From Polynucleobacter sp. MWH-Spelu-300-X4 (GTDB lineage: Bacteria; Pseudomonadota; Gammaproteobacteria; Burkholderiales; Burkholderiaceae): DNA of 64,000 bases. Each line of letters opens with the position of its first letter. The first letter of the stretch is position 1. The notes beneath the pieces are model-generated. The model searched no databases and had not been told where the DNA came from. It saw only the letters and a program-made list of their open reading frames with translations. A program made the translations under genes and the position numbers. Location: positions 1,721,746 to 1,785,745 of the forward strand of contig NZ_CP061294.1 in the NCBI RefSeq assembly GCF_018687515.1, given 5' to 3'. This document shows, piece after piece, positions 9,331-18,399 of the stretch.

Positions 9331-10452
9331 TTAAGCAAGGTCCTCTCCTGCCTTTATCGCATTAACTCGAGCCTGCTGAATCGCCAACTTAATCATATCG
9401 CCTGCACCAGGGCCCGACTGAACTGATTTGGCAATATTCGCAACATCAACCGTTTTAGCAAGCTCATATGCTTTTTGCAGTGAAGATGTTTCACAAGGCA
9501 CCAACCTCACAATCTCAAGTAGCTCCAAGAATCTTTCCGGCTTTCTCCAAACATCAATACGATCTAATATCGACAAAAGAATTTCTGCACTAGGAGATGC
9601 CTTGTAACGAGATAGTCCATCAACTAATTGATTTGTTAAAACAGCATAGTCTTTACATTCAACTGTGGCGCTTAACTTAGCAGATAACTCTTCAATCAAG
9701 TTACTGTTTAAACCATGCAATAAAGCAGCGTAGCGTTGCGGCAATTTCATGCTCCGCTTAGCAGAAGCATCCAAATACTTAAAAAACTTTTCTGAATATC
9801 CAGAATCAAAAGCTCTCTCAAATAGTTCGCCATCAGCCCCACAAGATGCTAACGTCGTAAACATCTTAGACGGTTTCTCGGCACTCAGTCCTTTAACTAA
9901 CTCTTGCCACACGCGCTCTTTAACTAATGCCTTTAGCTCTCCGCTCGTGCTAATTTTTTTCAGCAAATCTAATGTCTCTTGCGCAATTGAAAAATCAACA
10001 AATCTTGCAGCGAACCTAGCCACCCGCAAAACACGTAAAGGATCTTCCACAAAAGCCGGGCCAACATGTCTAAAAATTTTATTCTTGAGATCCGCTTGAC
10101 CCCCATATGGATCAATCACAGGACCAACCAACTCGCCACGCTCATCAATCTCTTGTGCCATAGCATTGATTGTTAAATCTCGCCTGGCTAAATCTTGGGG
10201 AAGCGTAACTTCGGCATCGGCATGAAAAATAAAACCCTTATAACCTGGAGCTGTTTTTCTTTCCGTTCTTGCTAATGCATATTCGCTATTTGTAATGGGG
10301 TGCAAAAACACAGGGAAGTCTTGACCAACTGGTCTAAAACCTTTCTGAATCATTTCTTCAGGAGTCGACCCAACAACAACATAGTCGAGATCTTTGACAG
10401 GAAGCCCGAGCAACCTATCTCTGACTGCACCCCCAACAACATAAATCTTCAC
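9331..10452 (-). CDS. cca: CCA tRNA nucleotidyltransferase with degraded HD domain
   Basis: Adds or repairs the 3' CCA of tRNAs. The nucleotidyltransferase head is intact: GGAVRDRLLG, the metal-binding pair in KDLDYVVVG, RRDLTINAMAQ and the ATP-binding DPLRVLRVARFAARF. The protein is 373 residues, against about 410 for bifunctional enterobacterial Cca. Where the HD phosphohydrolase motif (ALCHD-type) should be, near residue 245, the sequence reads RYAALLHGLNSN, so the His-Asp pair is lost. CCA addition should be retained but the HD phosphatase activities are probably absent. Confidence 0.92.
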   Translation of the reverse strand: MKIYVVGGAVRDRLLGLPVKDLDYVVVGSTPEEMIQKGFRPVGQDFPVFLHPITNSEYALARTERKTAPGYKGFIFHADAEVTLPQDLARRDLTINAMAQEIDERGELVGPVIDPYGGQADLKNKIFRHVGPAFVEDPLRVLRVARFAARFVDFSIAQETLDLLKKISTSGELKALVKERVWQELVKGLSAEKPSKMFTTLASCGADGELFERAFDSGYSEKFFKYLDASAKRSMKLPQRYAALLHGLNSNLIEELSAKLSATVECKDYAVLTNQLVDGLSRYKASPSAEILLSILDRIDVWRKPERFLELLEIVRLVPCETSSLQKAYELAKTVDVANIAKSVQSGPGAGDMIKLAIQQARVNAIKAGEDLA

Positions 10453-10472
10453 TTAGCTATATTCCAATCTCA

Positions 10473-12446
10473 TTAAGGCAACTCGGACAAGACCGCAGTC
10501 TTGGGAACCACAACACCTAAACGCTGCTTTAAAGATTGCGGCTTAGAACTTGATAACGCAGCATAGTAATTAGCGTTGGCTAAAACATTCTTAACGTAGC
10601 CTCTTGTTTCATTAAATGGGATTGTTTCTGCAAAAATAGCCCCCTCAACAGGTCTAACTAATTTCTCTCGCCACGCCTTGGGCCTACCAGGACCAGCGTT
10701 ATAAGCGGCAGATGCCAAAGCCCAAGAACCATCAAGATCTTGAAGCACCATATTCAAGTAATTGCTACCCAAGGTTAAATTGGTATGCATATCACTTAAC
10801 TGAGTTACTTTGAAATTATTCATGCCAATTTTTTTGGCCACATATTTAGCAGTCGTAGGCATCACTTGCATCAAACCTGATGCACCAACATTAGATTTAG
10901 CCGACATGATGAATCTAGACTCTTGTCTAATCAAACCATATGCCCAATTAACATCTAATCCTATGTCATGTGCAATTGGAGATAAAGAATCCTTAAATGG
11001 TGTTGGGTAACGCAGGCTAAAGTCATGTTCAACCTTCGTCCTATCCGCTGTATTAACTGCACGATCATATAAATTAATCCGTTTAGCATATTCAGCAGCA
11101 GCAATGAGTTGCTTATCTGTTAAACCCTTTAATTCCCAATTCCACTCTCTATTTCCCTCAAAACGAAGCCCCATGTCATAAAAACGAACAGCCCTCGCAA
11201 AACCTTTTTTTGCAGCCATTTGTTTAACGGTTGCTTCATCTGCCGACTGTTTTTTCGGGACATAAATAGGTAAGCCCAATTCTTCTCGAGACAATTGACC
11301 ATAAAAATTAAATTGCTCCGATAACGCTTGGAATGTTTCTTTCGCAAGAGACTCACCCCCCAATTCTTTTTGCGCGCGCGCAAACCAATATGACCACGCC
11401 GGATCACGTTTGCGAACACTTGGCGTCATAGTCTCAATAGACTCTTTGACCAACTTCCAGTCACCCTCTCTCAAAGCAACACGCACCTTCCACTCTTGAG
11501 ATTCAGGTGATAAAAGTTGGTGATGCCCTTGCTCATGCTGTAAACGATAGGCCTTGATGGCATCTTTATCTAATTTTTTTGCCAAGAATTGGCCAATAAC
11601 ACCCCAAGCAGCGGCCGTATTTTCCCGACCGGTACGCCAAGCCTTTTTATCAAAATCTTTAAATGCTTGATTAGGGTCCGTTCTGGCTTTACGAACAACA
11701 TCGGCGATTGAGTCATCACCACCTGTTTTTTTTGCAAGCGTTTCCAAATTATTTTCTAAAGCAATTCTGCCAATTGCGGCAGCCTCAGATTTAGTAAGCC
11801 CGCCAGATTGAACTAATGATTGAACAAGCTCAGGGCAAGCCTCTCCAAAATACTGTGGGTCTAATAATGCATTTCTCGCATCCACACCAATTTTTTTAGC
11901 ATCCTCCCCCTTAGCAAGCTTTGATTGCATGGCATAGCACTTCACCTGGGTGTCATCGTCCAAGACAAACTGGGCATATTCTCGATCAAATACACTCCAA
12001 GCCTTCCTTTTGCCAAGCGATAGTAGCCAATCATTCCTTAGTCGATCAGCAATAGCGCTACCTGCATGAACTCTTAAAAAACCCTCAACAGCGGCATCCA
12101 TTGAAGCATCAGCCTTAATTTGTCCGCCTTTGTCATAAAGCTGTGGCTTTAATTGAAAGTAAATAACATAGTCAGCCAAATCGTGGTCCTCTAATTTAGG
12201 AACCAATGCATTTACTCGAGCGGCATCATTATTTTTAGCCGCCTCTCTTAATTCAACAAATAAACGATCTCGCTCGCTAAGAGATTTATCTGGCTCTATC
12301 TTTTTTGTAGATTTAACTGGGCCATTAGAGCCACTTTTCACTTTAGAAAAACCAGGTGCGGAAACAACCACAAGCCCCACAAAAGTGGCTATCAATAATT
12401 TATTTAGAACTTTCATATTTTTTCGATGTAGCATATCCCTAATCAT
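10473..12446 (-). CDS. Soluble lytic murein transglycosylase
   Basis: Periplasmic enzyme that cleaves the MurNAc-GlcNAc bond of peptidoglycan to 1,6-anhydro products. A hydrophobic signal peptide lies near residues 14-30. A long alpha-helical superhelical region (about 40-470) follows, then the catalytic SLT domain with the general-acid Glu in GLIRQESRF, and GASGLMQVMPTTAKYVA and SAAYNAGPGR. Length of 657 fits Slt70-type enzymes. Starts at 12446, 12434 or 12416 are all possible; the last gives the cleanest signal peptide but none has ideal ribosome spacing. AmpG at 20.1 kb could import its anhydro-muropeptide products. Confidence 0.9.
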   Translation of the reverse strand: MIRDMLHRKNMKVLNKLLIATFVGLVVVSAPGFSKVKSGSNGPVKSTKKIEPDKSLSERDRLFVELREAAKNNDAARVNALVPKLEDHDLADYVIYFQLKPQLYDKGGQIKADASMDAAVEGFLRVHAGSAIADRLRNDWLLSLGKRKAWSVFDREYAQFVLDDDTQVKCYAMQSKLAKGEDAKKIGVDARNALLDPQYFGEACPELVQSLVQSGGLTKSEAAAIGRIALENNLETLAKKTGGDDSIADVVRKARTDPNQAFKDFDKKAWRTGRENTAAAWGVIGQFLAKKLDKDAIKAYRLQHEQGHHQLLSPESQEWKVRVALREGDWKLVKESIETMTPSVRKRDPAWSYWFARAQKELGGESLAKETFQALSEQFNFYGQLSREELGLPIYVPKKQSADEATVKQMAAKKGFARAVRFYDMGLRFEGNREWNWELKGLTDKQLIAAAEYAKRINLYDRAVNTADRTKVEHDFSLRYPTPFKDSLSPIAHDIGLDVNWAYGLIRQESRFIMSAKSNVGASGLMQVMPTTAKYVAKKIGMNNFKVTQLSDMHTNLTLGSNYLNMVLQDLDGSWALASAAYNAGPGRPKAWREKLVRPVEGAIFAETIPFNETRGYVKNVLANANYYAALSSSKPQSLKQRLGVVVPKTAVLSELP

Positions 12447-12475
12447 GCCTTATTTTTCATATTTTTGAACCCCCC

Positions 12476-13042
12476 GTGAAAACTTTCAACGCCTTAAGAC
12501 AAGAGTTATTGGAAAAGAGACTGGCTCTGAGTCATCACGCAGAGCTTCACCAGTCACTTGAAAAAATGCTTTCTGACTACTTGGCCACGCATAAAGTGAG
12601 CTGTCTTGGAATTTACTGGCCCATCAAAGGTGAGTTTGATCCCAGGCCTTGCGCACTCGAGTGGGTGGAAAAATCCGCATCTAGAAAACTGGCCTTACCA
12701 ATTGTTACTGTTGGAAAACCTTTGACATACGGCACATGGGAGCAAGATACAACGCTTGTAAAAGGCCACGCGTCTATTCCAGAACCTCTCCTTGGAGAAT
12801 CTTCTAAAGAAATCATCCCAGATTTGCTTTTGTTACCTTGCTTAGGTTGGTCTTATCAAAACAATCAGTTTTGGCGTATTGGATACGGCGGAGGCTACTA
12901 TGATCGAACCTTAGAACGCTATGCCCAACTTCAATTGCCCACCAAGGCTCTTGGCTTAGCATTTAAGGCGCAAGAAGTAAAAGAGGGCGACTGGCGCCCT
13001 CAAACCCATGATCACCCACTGAGTGATTTGCTAAAAGCTTAA
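12476..13042 (+). CDS. 5-formyltetrahydrofolate cyclo-ligase
   Basis: Converts 5-formyl-THF to 5,10-methenyl-THF with ATP, returning a dead-end folate to use. The 188-residue protein has IYWPIKGEFDPRP near residue 42 and the family signature RIGYGGGYYDRTLERY near 135. It starts with GTG 12476. It is divergent from slt and its stop directly abuts the metF stop (TAA 13040-13042, metF TGA from 13043), so two one-carbon genes converge with no spacer. Confidence 0.93.
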   Translation: MKTFNALRQELLEKRLALSHHAELHQSLEKMLSDYLATHKVSCLGIYWPIKGEFDPRPCALEWVEKSASRKLALPIVTVGKPLTYGTWEQDTTLVKGHASIPEPLLGESSKEIIPDLLLLPCLGWSYQNNQFWRIGYGGGYYDRTLERYAQLQLPTKALGLAFKAQEVKEGDWRPQTHDHPLSDLLKA

Positions 13043-13870
13043 TCAAACCAAGTTCAAATTTTTAGCAATCTGAATAGTTGTTTCAGCTTGATTTAAGCTA
13101 TAAAAATGCAGCCCGGGAGTTCCAGCGCTACGCAATTGATCACATAAATCCGTCACAACATCTAAACCAAATGATTTGATAGATGCAACATCATCACCAA
13201 ATGCTTGCAGTCTCAAACGAATCCAACGAGGAACCTCTGCTCCACAAGCCTCTGAGAAGCGCAATAATTGCGTGCTATTAGTAATCGGCATGATCCCTGG
13301 AACAATCGGCTGCGTCACGCCAACCTTACCCGCCTCTTCCACAAATTTGAAATAAGCATCGCTATTAAAAAAATACTGTGTGATAGCTGAGTTGGCGCCT
13401 GCTTTCATTTTGTTGGCAAATCTCAAAATATCATCATTCATTGATTTAGCCTGTGGGTGCATCTCAGGGTAAGCAGCTACCTCAATATGAAAATGATCCC
13501 CAGTTTCAGCACGAATAAAACTCACCAATTCATCCGCATGATGAAACTCGCCGTATTGCCCCATACCTGAAGGCAAATCGCCACGCAGAGCCACGATTCG
13601 CTTAATACCTATCGATTTATATTGGGCTAGCAAATCGCGCACATTACCTTTTGAGCTGCCAACACAAGACAAATGAGGCGCAGCTGCTTCTCCGGCTTCA
13701 TGTATTTCTTTAACGGCCGACAAAGTTCCATCTTGTGTCGAACCACCAGCACCAAAAGTTACAGAGAAAAACGCTGGCTTGAGCGTTGCCGCCAACTGCT
13801 CGCGCACGGCACGCAGCTTAGCCGCGCCCTCTACGGTCTTAGGTGGGAAAAACTCAACGCTCAATTCCAT
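13043..13870 (-). CDS. metF: Methylenetetrahydrofolate reductase
   Basis: Reduces 5,10-methylene-THF to 5-methyl-THF using FAD, supplying the methyl group for methionine synthesis. The sequence opens with VEFFPPKT (catalytic Glu region) and has SVTFGAGGST, VALRGDLP, and ITQYFFNSDAYF. Length of 275 residues is usual for the bacterial enzyme. It starts 17 bases after ahcY on the same strand, so it is probably the second gene of the SAH-riboswitch-controlled transcript, a known ahcY-metF arrangement in betaproteobacteria. Confidence 0.95.
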   Translation of the reverse strand: MELSVEFFPPKTVEGAAKLRAVREQLAATLKPAFFSVTFGAGGSTQDGTLSAVKEIHEAGEAAAPHLSCVGSSKGNVRDLLAQYKSIGIKRIVALRGDLPSGMGQYGEFHHADELVSFIRAETGDHFHIEVAAYPEMHPQAKSMNDDILRFANKMKAGANSAITQYFFNSDAYFKFVEEAGKVGVTQPIVPGIMPITNSTQLLRFSEACGAEVPRWIRLRLQAFGDDVASIKSFGLDVVTDLCDQLRSAGTPGLHFYSLNQAETTIQIAKNLNLV

Positions 13871-13887
13871 TTCATCTGTCCTTACTT

Positions 13888-15327
13888 TTAATAACGGTAA
13901 GTTTCAGGCTTATAAGGGCCTTCTTTGTTCACGCTAATGTATGCCGCCTGCTGATCAGTCAACTCTGTTAATTGAGCATTTAGTTTTTTCAACTGCAAAC
14001 GTGCAACTTTTTCATCTAAGTGCTTAGGCAAAGTATAGACACCTACCGGATACTTATTCGTGCCAGCGGTAGTCCACAATTCGATTTGAGCAATTGTTTG
14101 ATTAGCAAATGATGAACTCATCACGTAGGAAGGGTGGCCTGTGCCGCAACCCAAATTAACTAAGCGGCCCTTAGCCAAAACAATAATTCGTTTTTCTGGT
14201 TGGCCATTGCTTGCTGGGAAAATAACATGATCTACTTGAGGCTTGATCTCTTCCCATTTGTATTTTTCAATACCGGCAATATCAATTTCGTTATCAAAGT
14301 GGCCGATGTTACAAACAATCGCCTGATCTTTCATCTTAGCCATATGATCATGTGTAATCACATGATAGTTACCAGTTGCCGTAACAAAAATATCAGCTTT
14401 ATCAGCAGCGTAATCCATGGTCACAACGCGATAACCTTCCATTGCTGCTTGTAATGCGCAAATAGGGTCAACCTCTGTTACCCAAACCTGGGCTGATAAA
14501 GCGCGCAAGGCTTGAGCAGAACCCTTACCTACGTCACCATAACCAGCAACAACAGCAACCTTACCAGCCACCATTACATCTGTAGCACGCTTGATACCGT
14601 CTACCAACGATTCTCTACATCCGTATAAGTTATCAAATTTACTCTTTGTTACTGAATCATTAACGTTAATTGCTGGAAACTTTAAATCGCCTTTAGCGTG
14701 CATTTGATATAAACGATGCACGCCTGTTGTTGTCTCTTCTGTAACACCTTTAATTTTTTCTAGGCGAACAGAATACCAAGTTGGGTCCACTTTTAATTTA
14801 GCTTTAATTGAAGCGAACAGTACTGTTTCTTCTTCACTAGTTGGATGATGCAAGGCTGACTGATCTTTTTCAGCTTTAGCACCCAAATGCAACAACATCG
14901 TAGCGTCACCACCATCATCCAAGATCATGTTTGAATAACCACCATCTTGCCATTCAAAAATGCGATGCGTAAATTCCCAGTACTGCTCTAAAGTCTCACC
15001 CTTGATTGCAAACACTGGCGTGCCATTTGCTGCAATTGCCGCAGCAGCGTGATCTTGTGTAGAGAAAATATTGCATGAGGCCCAACGCACATCAGCACCC
15101 AATGCCTCTAATGTTTCAATTAATACGGCCGTCTGAATCGTCATATGCAACGAACCAGTAATGCGTGCGCCACGCAATGGCTGGCTGGCAGCAAATTCAT
15201 CACGAATTGCCATTAAACCTGGCATTTCTGTTTCAGCAATAGCAATTTCTTTACGACCCCAGGCCGCCAAAGAAATATCTGCGATTGCGCAATCTTGTGG
15301 AATAGTTAAATCAGTAGGTTTATTCAT
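13888..15327 (-). CDS. ahcY: Adenosylhomocysteinase (SAH hydrolase)
   Basis: Hydrolyses S-adenosylhomocysteine to adenosine and homocysteine, relieving product inhibition of methyltransferases. Marks are the [16 protein letters not shown] substrate domain, the NAD-binding [28 protein letters not shown], and the C-terminal [10 protein letters not shown] with the Lys and Tyr used by the partner subunit. The start is ATG 15325-15327, preceded by GGAG at good spacing; a GTG two codons earlier overlaps that ribosome site. It is preceded by an SAH riboswitch and followed by metF. Confidence 0.97.
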   Translation of the reverse strand: MNKPTDLTIPQDCAIADISLAAWGRKEIAIAETEMPGLMAIRDEFAASQPLRGARITGSLHMTIQTAVLIETLEALGADVRWASCNIFSTQDHAAAAIAANGTPVFAIKGETLEQYWEFTHRIFEWQDGGYSNMILDDGGDATMLLHLGAKAEKDQSALHHPTSEEETVLFASIKAKLKVDPTWYSVRLEKIKGVTEETTTGVHRLYQMHAKGDLKFPAINVNDSVTKSKFDNLYGCRESLVDGIKRATDVMVAGKVAVVAGYGDVGKGSAQALRALSAQVWVTEVDPICALQAAMEGYRVVTMDYAADKADIFVTATGNYHVITHDHMAKMKDQAIVCNIGHFDNEIDIAGIEKYKWEEIKPQVDHVIFPASNGQPEKRIIVLAKGRLVNLGCGTGHPSYVMSSSFANQTIAQIELWTTAGTNKYPVGVYTLPKHLDEKVARLQLKKLNAQLTELTDQQAAYISVNKEGPYKPETYRY

Positions 15328-15363
15328 TTGCACTCCAAGCTAGTAAAGAAGATCTTGGAGAGC

Positions 15364-15405
15364 AAAAAAAAGCTCGCCAACCAATCACTTCTCAGGTTAG
15401 CGAGC
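15364..15405 (-). terminator. Riboswitch-linked intrinsic terminator before ahcY
   Basis: Read on the minus strand, GCTCGCTAACC (15405-15395) pairs with GGTTGGCGAGC (15382-15372), an 11-bp stem with one G-U, then eight T residues (15371-15364). The first four bases, GCTC, are also the last four of the SAH aptamer's closing strand (15405-15402). Ligand-stabilised aptamer would compete with this stem, so the likely logic is transcription antitermination when SAH is high. Confidence 0.8.
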
Positions 15406-15487
15406 GTCGTTGCTAAAGGCTAATGCCTCCCTCTAAGCCTAGGGTACTTGGTTGAACCAAATACCTCGCAACGCTCCTTAGAGGTTT
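15402..15487 (-). ncRNA. SAH riboswitch upstream of ahcY-metF
   Basis: On the minus strand the leader contains AAGGAGCGTTGC (ending 15468) and GCAACGACGCTC (15413-15402), which pair as the long closing helix with a CGA bulge. CCTCTAAG (15484-15477) is perfectly complementary to CTTAGAGG (15437-15430), forming the pseudoknot of the SAH class. A hairpin with a TTCAA loop (about 15466-15442) fills the middle. Sequence and order agree with the SAH riboswitch family, found before ahcY in beta- and gammaproteobacteria. Transcription probably starts near 15487. Confidence 0.9.
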
Positions 15488-15493
15488 TGAAAA

Positions 15494-15499
15494 ATTATA
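15494..15499 (-). promoter_or_regulatory. -10 element for the ahcY leader, inside the metK stop region
   Basis: A perfect TATAAT lies on the minus strand at 15499-15494, covering the metK stop codon (15497-15495). It would start transcription about 7 bases on, where the SAH aptamer begins. No convincing -35 box is seen in the metK 3' end, so read-through from metK could also feed the riboswitch. Confidence 0.55.
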
Positions 15500-16661
15500 A
15501 ACCAGCAGCAGCTTTTAATGCCGCAGCCTTATCCCTTGCTTCCCATGTGAACTCAGGCTCTTCACGACCAAAGTGACCATAAGCGGCAGTTTTACGATAA
15601 ATAGGACGTAAAAGATTTAGCATCTTAACGATACCTTTTGGCCTTAAATCGAAGTGAGTGCGCACCAACTCAGCAATTTTCTCATCAGAAATCTTGCCCG
15701 TACCAAAAGTGCTAACCATCACAGACGTTGGTTGAGCCACACCAATCGCATAAGAAATCTGCACCAAACACTTACTTGCTAAACCTGCCGCAACAATATT
15801 TTTAGCGACATAGCGACCAGCATAAGCCGCAGAACGGTCTACCTTAGATGGATCCTTGCCTGAAAACGCGCCACCGCCATGGGGAGCGGCACCACCGTAT
15901 GTATCAACAATAATCTTACGTCCTGTTAAACCACAGTCACCTTGCGGGCCACCAATAACGAAACGACCAGTTGGGTTCACCAAGTATTTAATCTCGCCCT
16001 TAATCAGTTCTTTTGGAAGAACTGGCTTAATAATTTCCTCGATAACCGCTTCGCGAAGTGTGTCTAAGCCAATATCTGGTGAATGTTGCGTTGATAAAAC
16101 AATCGTATCAATTGAATCCGGCTTACCGTCTACATAACGCAAAGTTACTTGAGACTTTGCATCTGGACGCAACCAATTTAAACGGCCATCACGTCGTAAG
16201 TCTGCTTGACGCTCCACTAAACGGTGTGACAAATGAATTGGCAAAGGCATCAACTCAGGGGTCTCATCAACGGCATAACCAAACATCAAGCCTTGGTCAC
16301 CCGCGCCCTGATCTAAACCATCATCATGGGCTTTATCAACACCTTGCGCGATATCTGGACTTTGCTTGTCATACGCCACCAATACGGCGCAACCCTTGTA
16401 ATCAATACCGTATTCAGTATTGTCATAGCCAATTTGGCGAATCGTATCGCGCGCCACATGAATGTAATCCACGTTTGCAGTTGTTGTGATTTCGCCCGCC
16501 AACACAACCAAGCCTGTATTACATAGGGTTTCAGCTGCTACGCGCGCAGTAGGATCTTGCGCCAAAATAGCGTCAAGAATGGCATCTGAAATTTGATCTG
16601 AGACTTTGTCTGGATGTCCTTCGGACACAGACTCTGAAGTAAAAAAATAATTGTTTGACAT
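15495..16661 (-). CDS. metK: S-adenosylmethionine synthetase
   Basis: Makes SAM from methionine and ATP. The 388-residue protein opens with [14 protein letters not shown] and has [27 protein letters not shown] and [16 protein letters not shown], the loops binding methionine, ATP and phosphate. It lies upstream of ahcY-metF on the same strand, so SAM production and SAH removal are neighbours with separate leaders. Its own 5' leader (16662-16771) holds a SAM-II-like pseudoknot, and AAGGAAAG gives the ribosome site. Confidence 0.98.
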   Translation of the reverse strand: MSNNYFFTSESVSEGHPDKVSDQISDAILDAILAQDPTARVAAETLCNTGLVVLAGEITTTANVDYIHVARDTIRQIGYDNTEYGIDYKGCAVLVAYDKQSPDIAQGVDKAHDDGLDQGAGDQGLMFGYAVDETPELMPLPIHLSHRLVERQADLRRDGRLNWLRPDAKSQVTLRYVDGKPDSIDTIVLSTQHSPDIGLDTLREAVIEEIIKPVLPKELIKGEIKYLVNPTGRFVIGGPQGDCGLTGRKIIVDTYGGAAPHGGGAFSGKDPSKVDRSAAYAGRYVAKNIVAAGLASKCLVQISYAIGVAQPTSVMVSTFGTGKISDEKIAELVRTHFDLRPKGIVKMLNLLRPIYRKTAAYGHFGREEPEFTWEARDKAAALKAAAGL

Positions 16662-16713
16662 AGTTAGCTTTCCTTAAGTTTGCCGACAACACGTGCCGAC
16701 TACTAACTACGGC

Positions 16714-16767
16714 GACGCTTTAGCGGATATTTTTAATTCGCCCCGCAAGTTGTCTTAACTCGGCGAA
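16714..16767 (-). ncRNA. Candidate SAM-II-type riboswitch in the metK leader
   Basis: Read on the minus strand, TTCGCC (16767-16762) pairs perfectly with GGCGAA (16742-16737). The 19-base loop contains GAGTTAA, GAC and TTGCGG. Downstream, CCGCTAA (16727-16721) pairs back with TTGCGG through GCGG/CCGC, and GTC (16716-16714) can pair with the loop GAC. This H-type pseudoknot, the spacing and the GCTAAA, TTGC and near-GATTTAA elements resemble the SAM-II (metA/SAM-alpha) aptamer of about 52 nt. One loop base differs from the usual GATTTAA. Class assignment was made by eye. Confidence 0.6.
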
Positions 16768-16777
16768 TACCCTAAAT

Positions 16778-16805
16778 TTTATAACATTCTCGTTTTATTG
16801 CACAA
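16778..16805 (-). promoter_or_regulatory. metK: Promoter of metK
   Basis: On the minus strand TTGTGC (16805-16800) and TATAAA (16783-16778) are separated by 16 bases, a plausible sigma-70 promoter. It predicts a start near 16771, only a few bases before the SAM-II-like structure, as expected for a leader riboswitch. Confidence 0.55.
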
Positions 16806-16823
16806 GGCTGTATATTTACCCCT

Positions 16824-17702
16824 ATGACAAGCACAAGATTACGCTTTACGAAAATGCACGGCGCTGGCAATGACTTCATTGTTTTAGATGGCATTTCTCA
16901 AGATTTATCAAAAATAACTAAAGCCCAATGGCAACAGTTAGCGCATCGACAATTTGGCGTTGGCGCAGATCAAATCCTCCTAGTGGAAAAACCAACCGTA
17001 CCAAATGCTGAATTTCGCTACAGAATTTTTAATTCGGATGGCGGAGAGGTTGAACAGTGTGGCAATGGCTCCCGTTGCTTTGTAAGATTTGTGCGCGAAA
17101 AAGGCCTCACTAAAAATTCCACTGTTTTGGTACAAGTGGCACATACCATTTTGAGCCTGACCGAAAACGATGATGGGCAAGTAACCGTCAATATGGGGGC
17201 GCCTATTTTTGATGCCGAAAAAATTCCATTCGCTCCAAGTCATCTCAATACAAAACCAGAGGGTGACGATACGCTATACGAATTACCCCTTTTAAACCGT
17301 TCCGTTTGGATCTCAGTAGTTTCAATGGGCAACCCTCATGCTGTTCAAGTGGTTGAAGATGTAAACAAAGCTTTTGTCGCTGAAGATGGCCCACAAATAG
17401 AAAATCACACATCATTCCCTAAACGAGTTAATGCAGGATTTATGGAAATAGTAAATCCTCATGAAATTAAATTACGAGTATTCGAACGCGGCTCAGGCGA
17501 AACACTCGCCTGCGGCACAGGTGCTTGCGCTGCCGTTGTGGCAGGTATTCGTAGAGGTCTCTTAAGTTCACCAGTACTTGTCCATACGCGCGGCGGAGAT
17601 CTATCTATTGACTGGCAAGGCCAGAGCCAAAAAGAAAGCCCCGTCATGATGACAGGGCCAGCTCAAACTGTATTTGAAGGTGAAGTAACGTTAGACGTTT
17701 AA
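16824..17702 (+). CDS. dapF: Diaminopimelate epimerase
   Basis: Interconverts LL- and meso-diaminopimelate for lysine and peptidoglycan. The two catalytic cysteines are visible in QCGNGSRCF (near residue 78) and [10 protein letters not shown] (near 230), with the opening [15 protein letters not shown]. Length of 292 residues is slightly above average. It is divergent from metK and convergent with pyrE; both stop codons lie in one palindrome. In gammaproteobacteria dapF often sits beside a DUF484 gene and xerC, which here are instead at 28-29.7 kb. Confidence 0.96.
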   Translation: MTSTRLRFTKMHGAGNDFIVLDGISQDLSKITKAQWQQLAHRQFGVGADQILLVEKPTVPNAEFRYRIFNSDGGEVEQCGNGSRCFVRFVREKGLTKNSTVLVQVAHTILSLTENDDGQVTVNMGAPIFDAEKIPFAPSHLNTKPEGDDTLYELPLLNRSVWISVVSMGNPHAVQVVEDVNKAFVAEDGPQIENHTSFPKRVNAGFMEIVNPHEIKLRVFERGSGETLACGTGACAAVVAGIRRGLLSSPVLVHTRGGDLSIDWQGQSQKESPVMMTGPAQTVFEGEVTLDV

Positions 17703-17726
17703 ACCACACCTAGTTATGGTTTAAAC
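17697..17726. terminator. Palindrome spanning the dapF and pyrE stop codons
   Basis: GTTTAAACCA (17697-17706) and TGGTTTAAAC (17717-17726) form a perfect 10-bp stem with a 10-base loop. The dapF TAA (17700-17702) is in one arm and the pyrE TAA (17721-17723) in the other. It probably acts as a shared, mainly AT-rich terminator or 3'-end stabiliser for both transcripts. Confidence 0.5.
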
Positions 17727-18392
17727 ACCGTACTTATCTCGGTAAGCCTTCACAGCTGGTAAATACTTTTGCAATGATGGGTCTTGGCTTTCTTGTAAAA
17801 AGCTCATCAAGCTAGCCAAGTTAGCAATTGAAACCACTGGCATACCAAACTCTTTTTCAACATTTTGGACAGCTGAGCTATCCGCAATTTCGGTAGCTGT
17901 ACCTGCGCGCTCCATCCGATCCAAGGCAATCAACACCATACCTGGCGTAGCGCCTGCTGACTTAATAATATTGACTGATTCGCGTACAGAGGTACCAGCA
18001 GAAATCACATCATCAATAATGACGACTTTGCCTTTTAATGGCGCGCCAACCAGCGTGCCGCCTTCGCCATGATCTTTAGCTTCTTTGCGGTTAAAACAAA
18101 ATGGTACTGGCCTACCCATAGCGGCCAAAGCAATCGCCGTGGTAGCCGCCAATGTAATGCCCTTATAGGCCGGGCCAAACAACATATCAAATTCAATGCC
18201 TGAATCAATAAGCGCTTTTGCATAAAACTCGCCTAAAGCCTTTAACAAGGCGCCGTCATTAAATCCACCGGCATTAAAAAAGTATGGCGATAATCTGCCT
18301 GCTTTTGTTGTAAATTCTCCAAAAGCCAAAACTTTGGCATCTAAAGCAAAGTGAATAAATTCGTTTTTAAAGTTTTCTTGATTGGAAGTCAT
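17721..18392 (-). CDS. pyrE: Orotate phosphoribosyltransferase
   Basis: Converts orotate and PRPP to orotidine-5'-phosphate in pyrimidine synthesis. Marks are [16 protein letters not shown] near the N-terminus, [25 protein letters not shown] (catalytic loop) and the PRPP motif [16 protein letters not shown] 18390-18392 gives 223 residues, near family length. An in-frame ATG pair at about 18413/18410 has GAGG upstream but would overlap the divergent xthA gene. The chosen start lies only 7 bases from the xthA ATG. Confidence 0.93.
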   Translation of the reverse strand: MTSNQENFKNEFIHFALDAKVLAFGEFTTKAGRLSPYFFNAGGFNDGALLKALGEFYAKALIDSGIEFDMLFGPAYKGITLAATTAIALAAMGRPVPFCFNRKEAKDHGEGGTLVGAPLKGKVVIIDDVISAGTSVRESVNIIKSAGATPGMVLIALDRMERAGTATEIADSSAVQNVEKEFGMPVVSIANLASLMSFLQESQDPSLQKYLPAVKAYRDKYGV

Positions 18393-18399
18393 AACCGAG

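Noticed and set aside
16313..16526. Overlapping open frames inside metK
   Set aside because: They are alternate-frame shadows of a strongly conserved gene with no ribosome sites.
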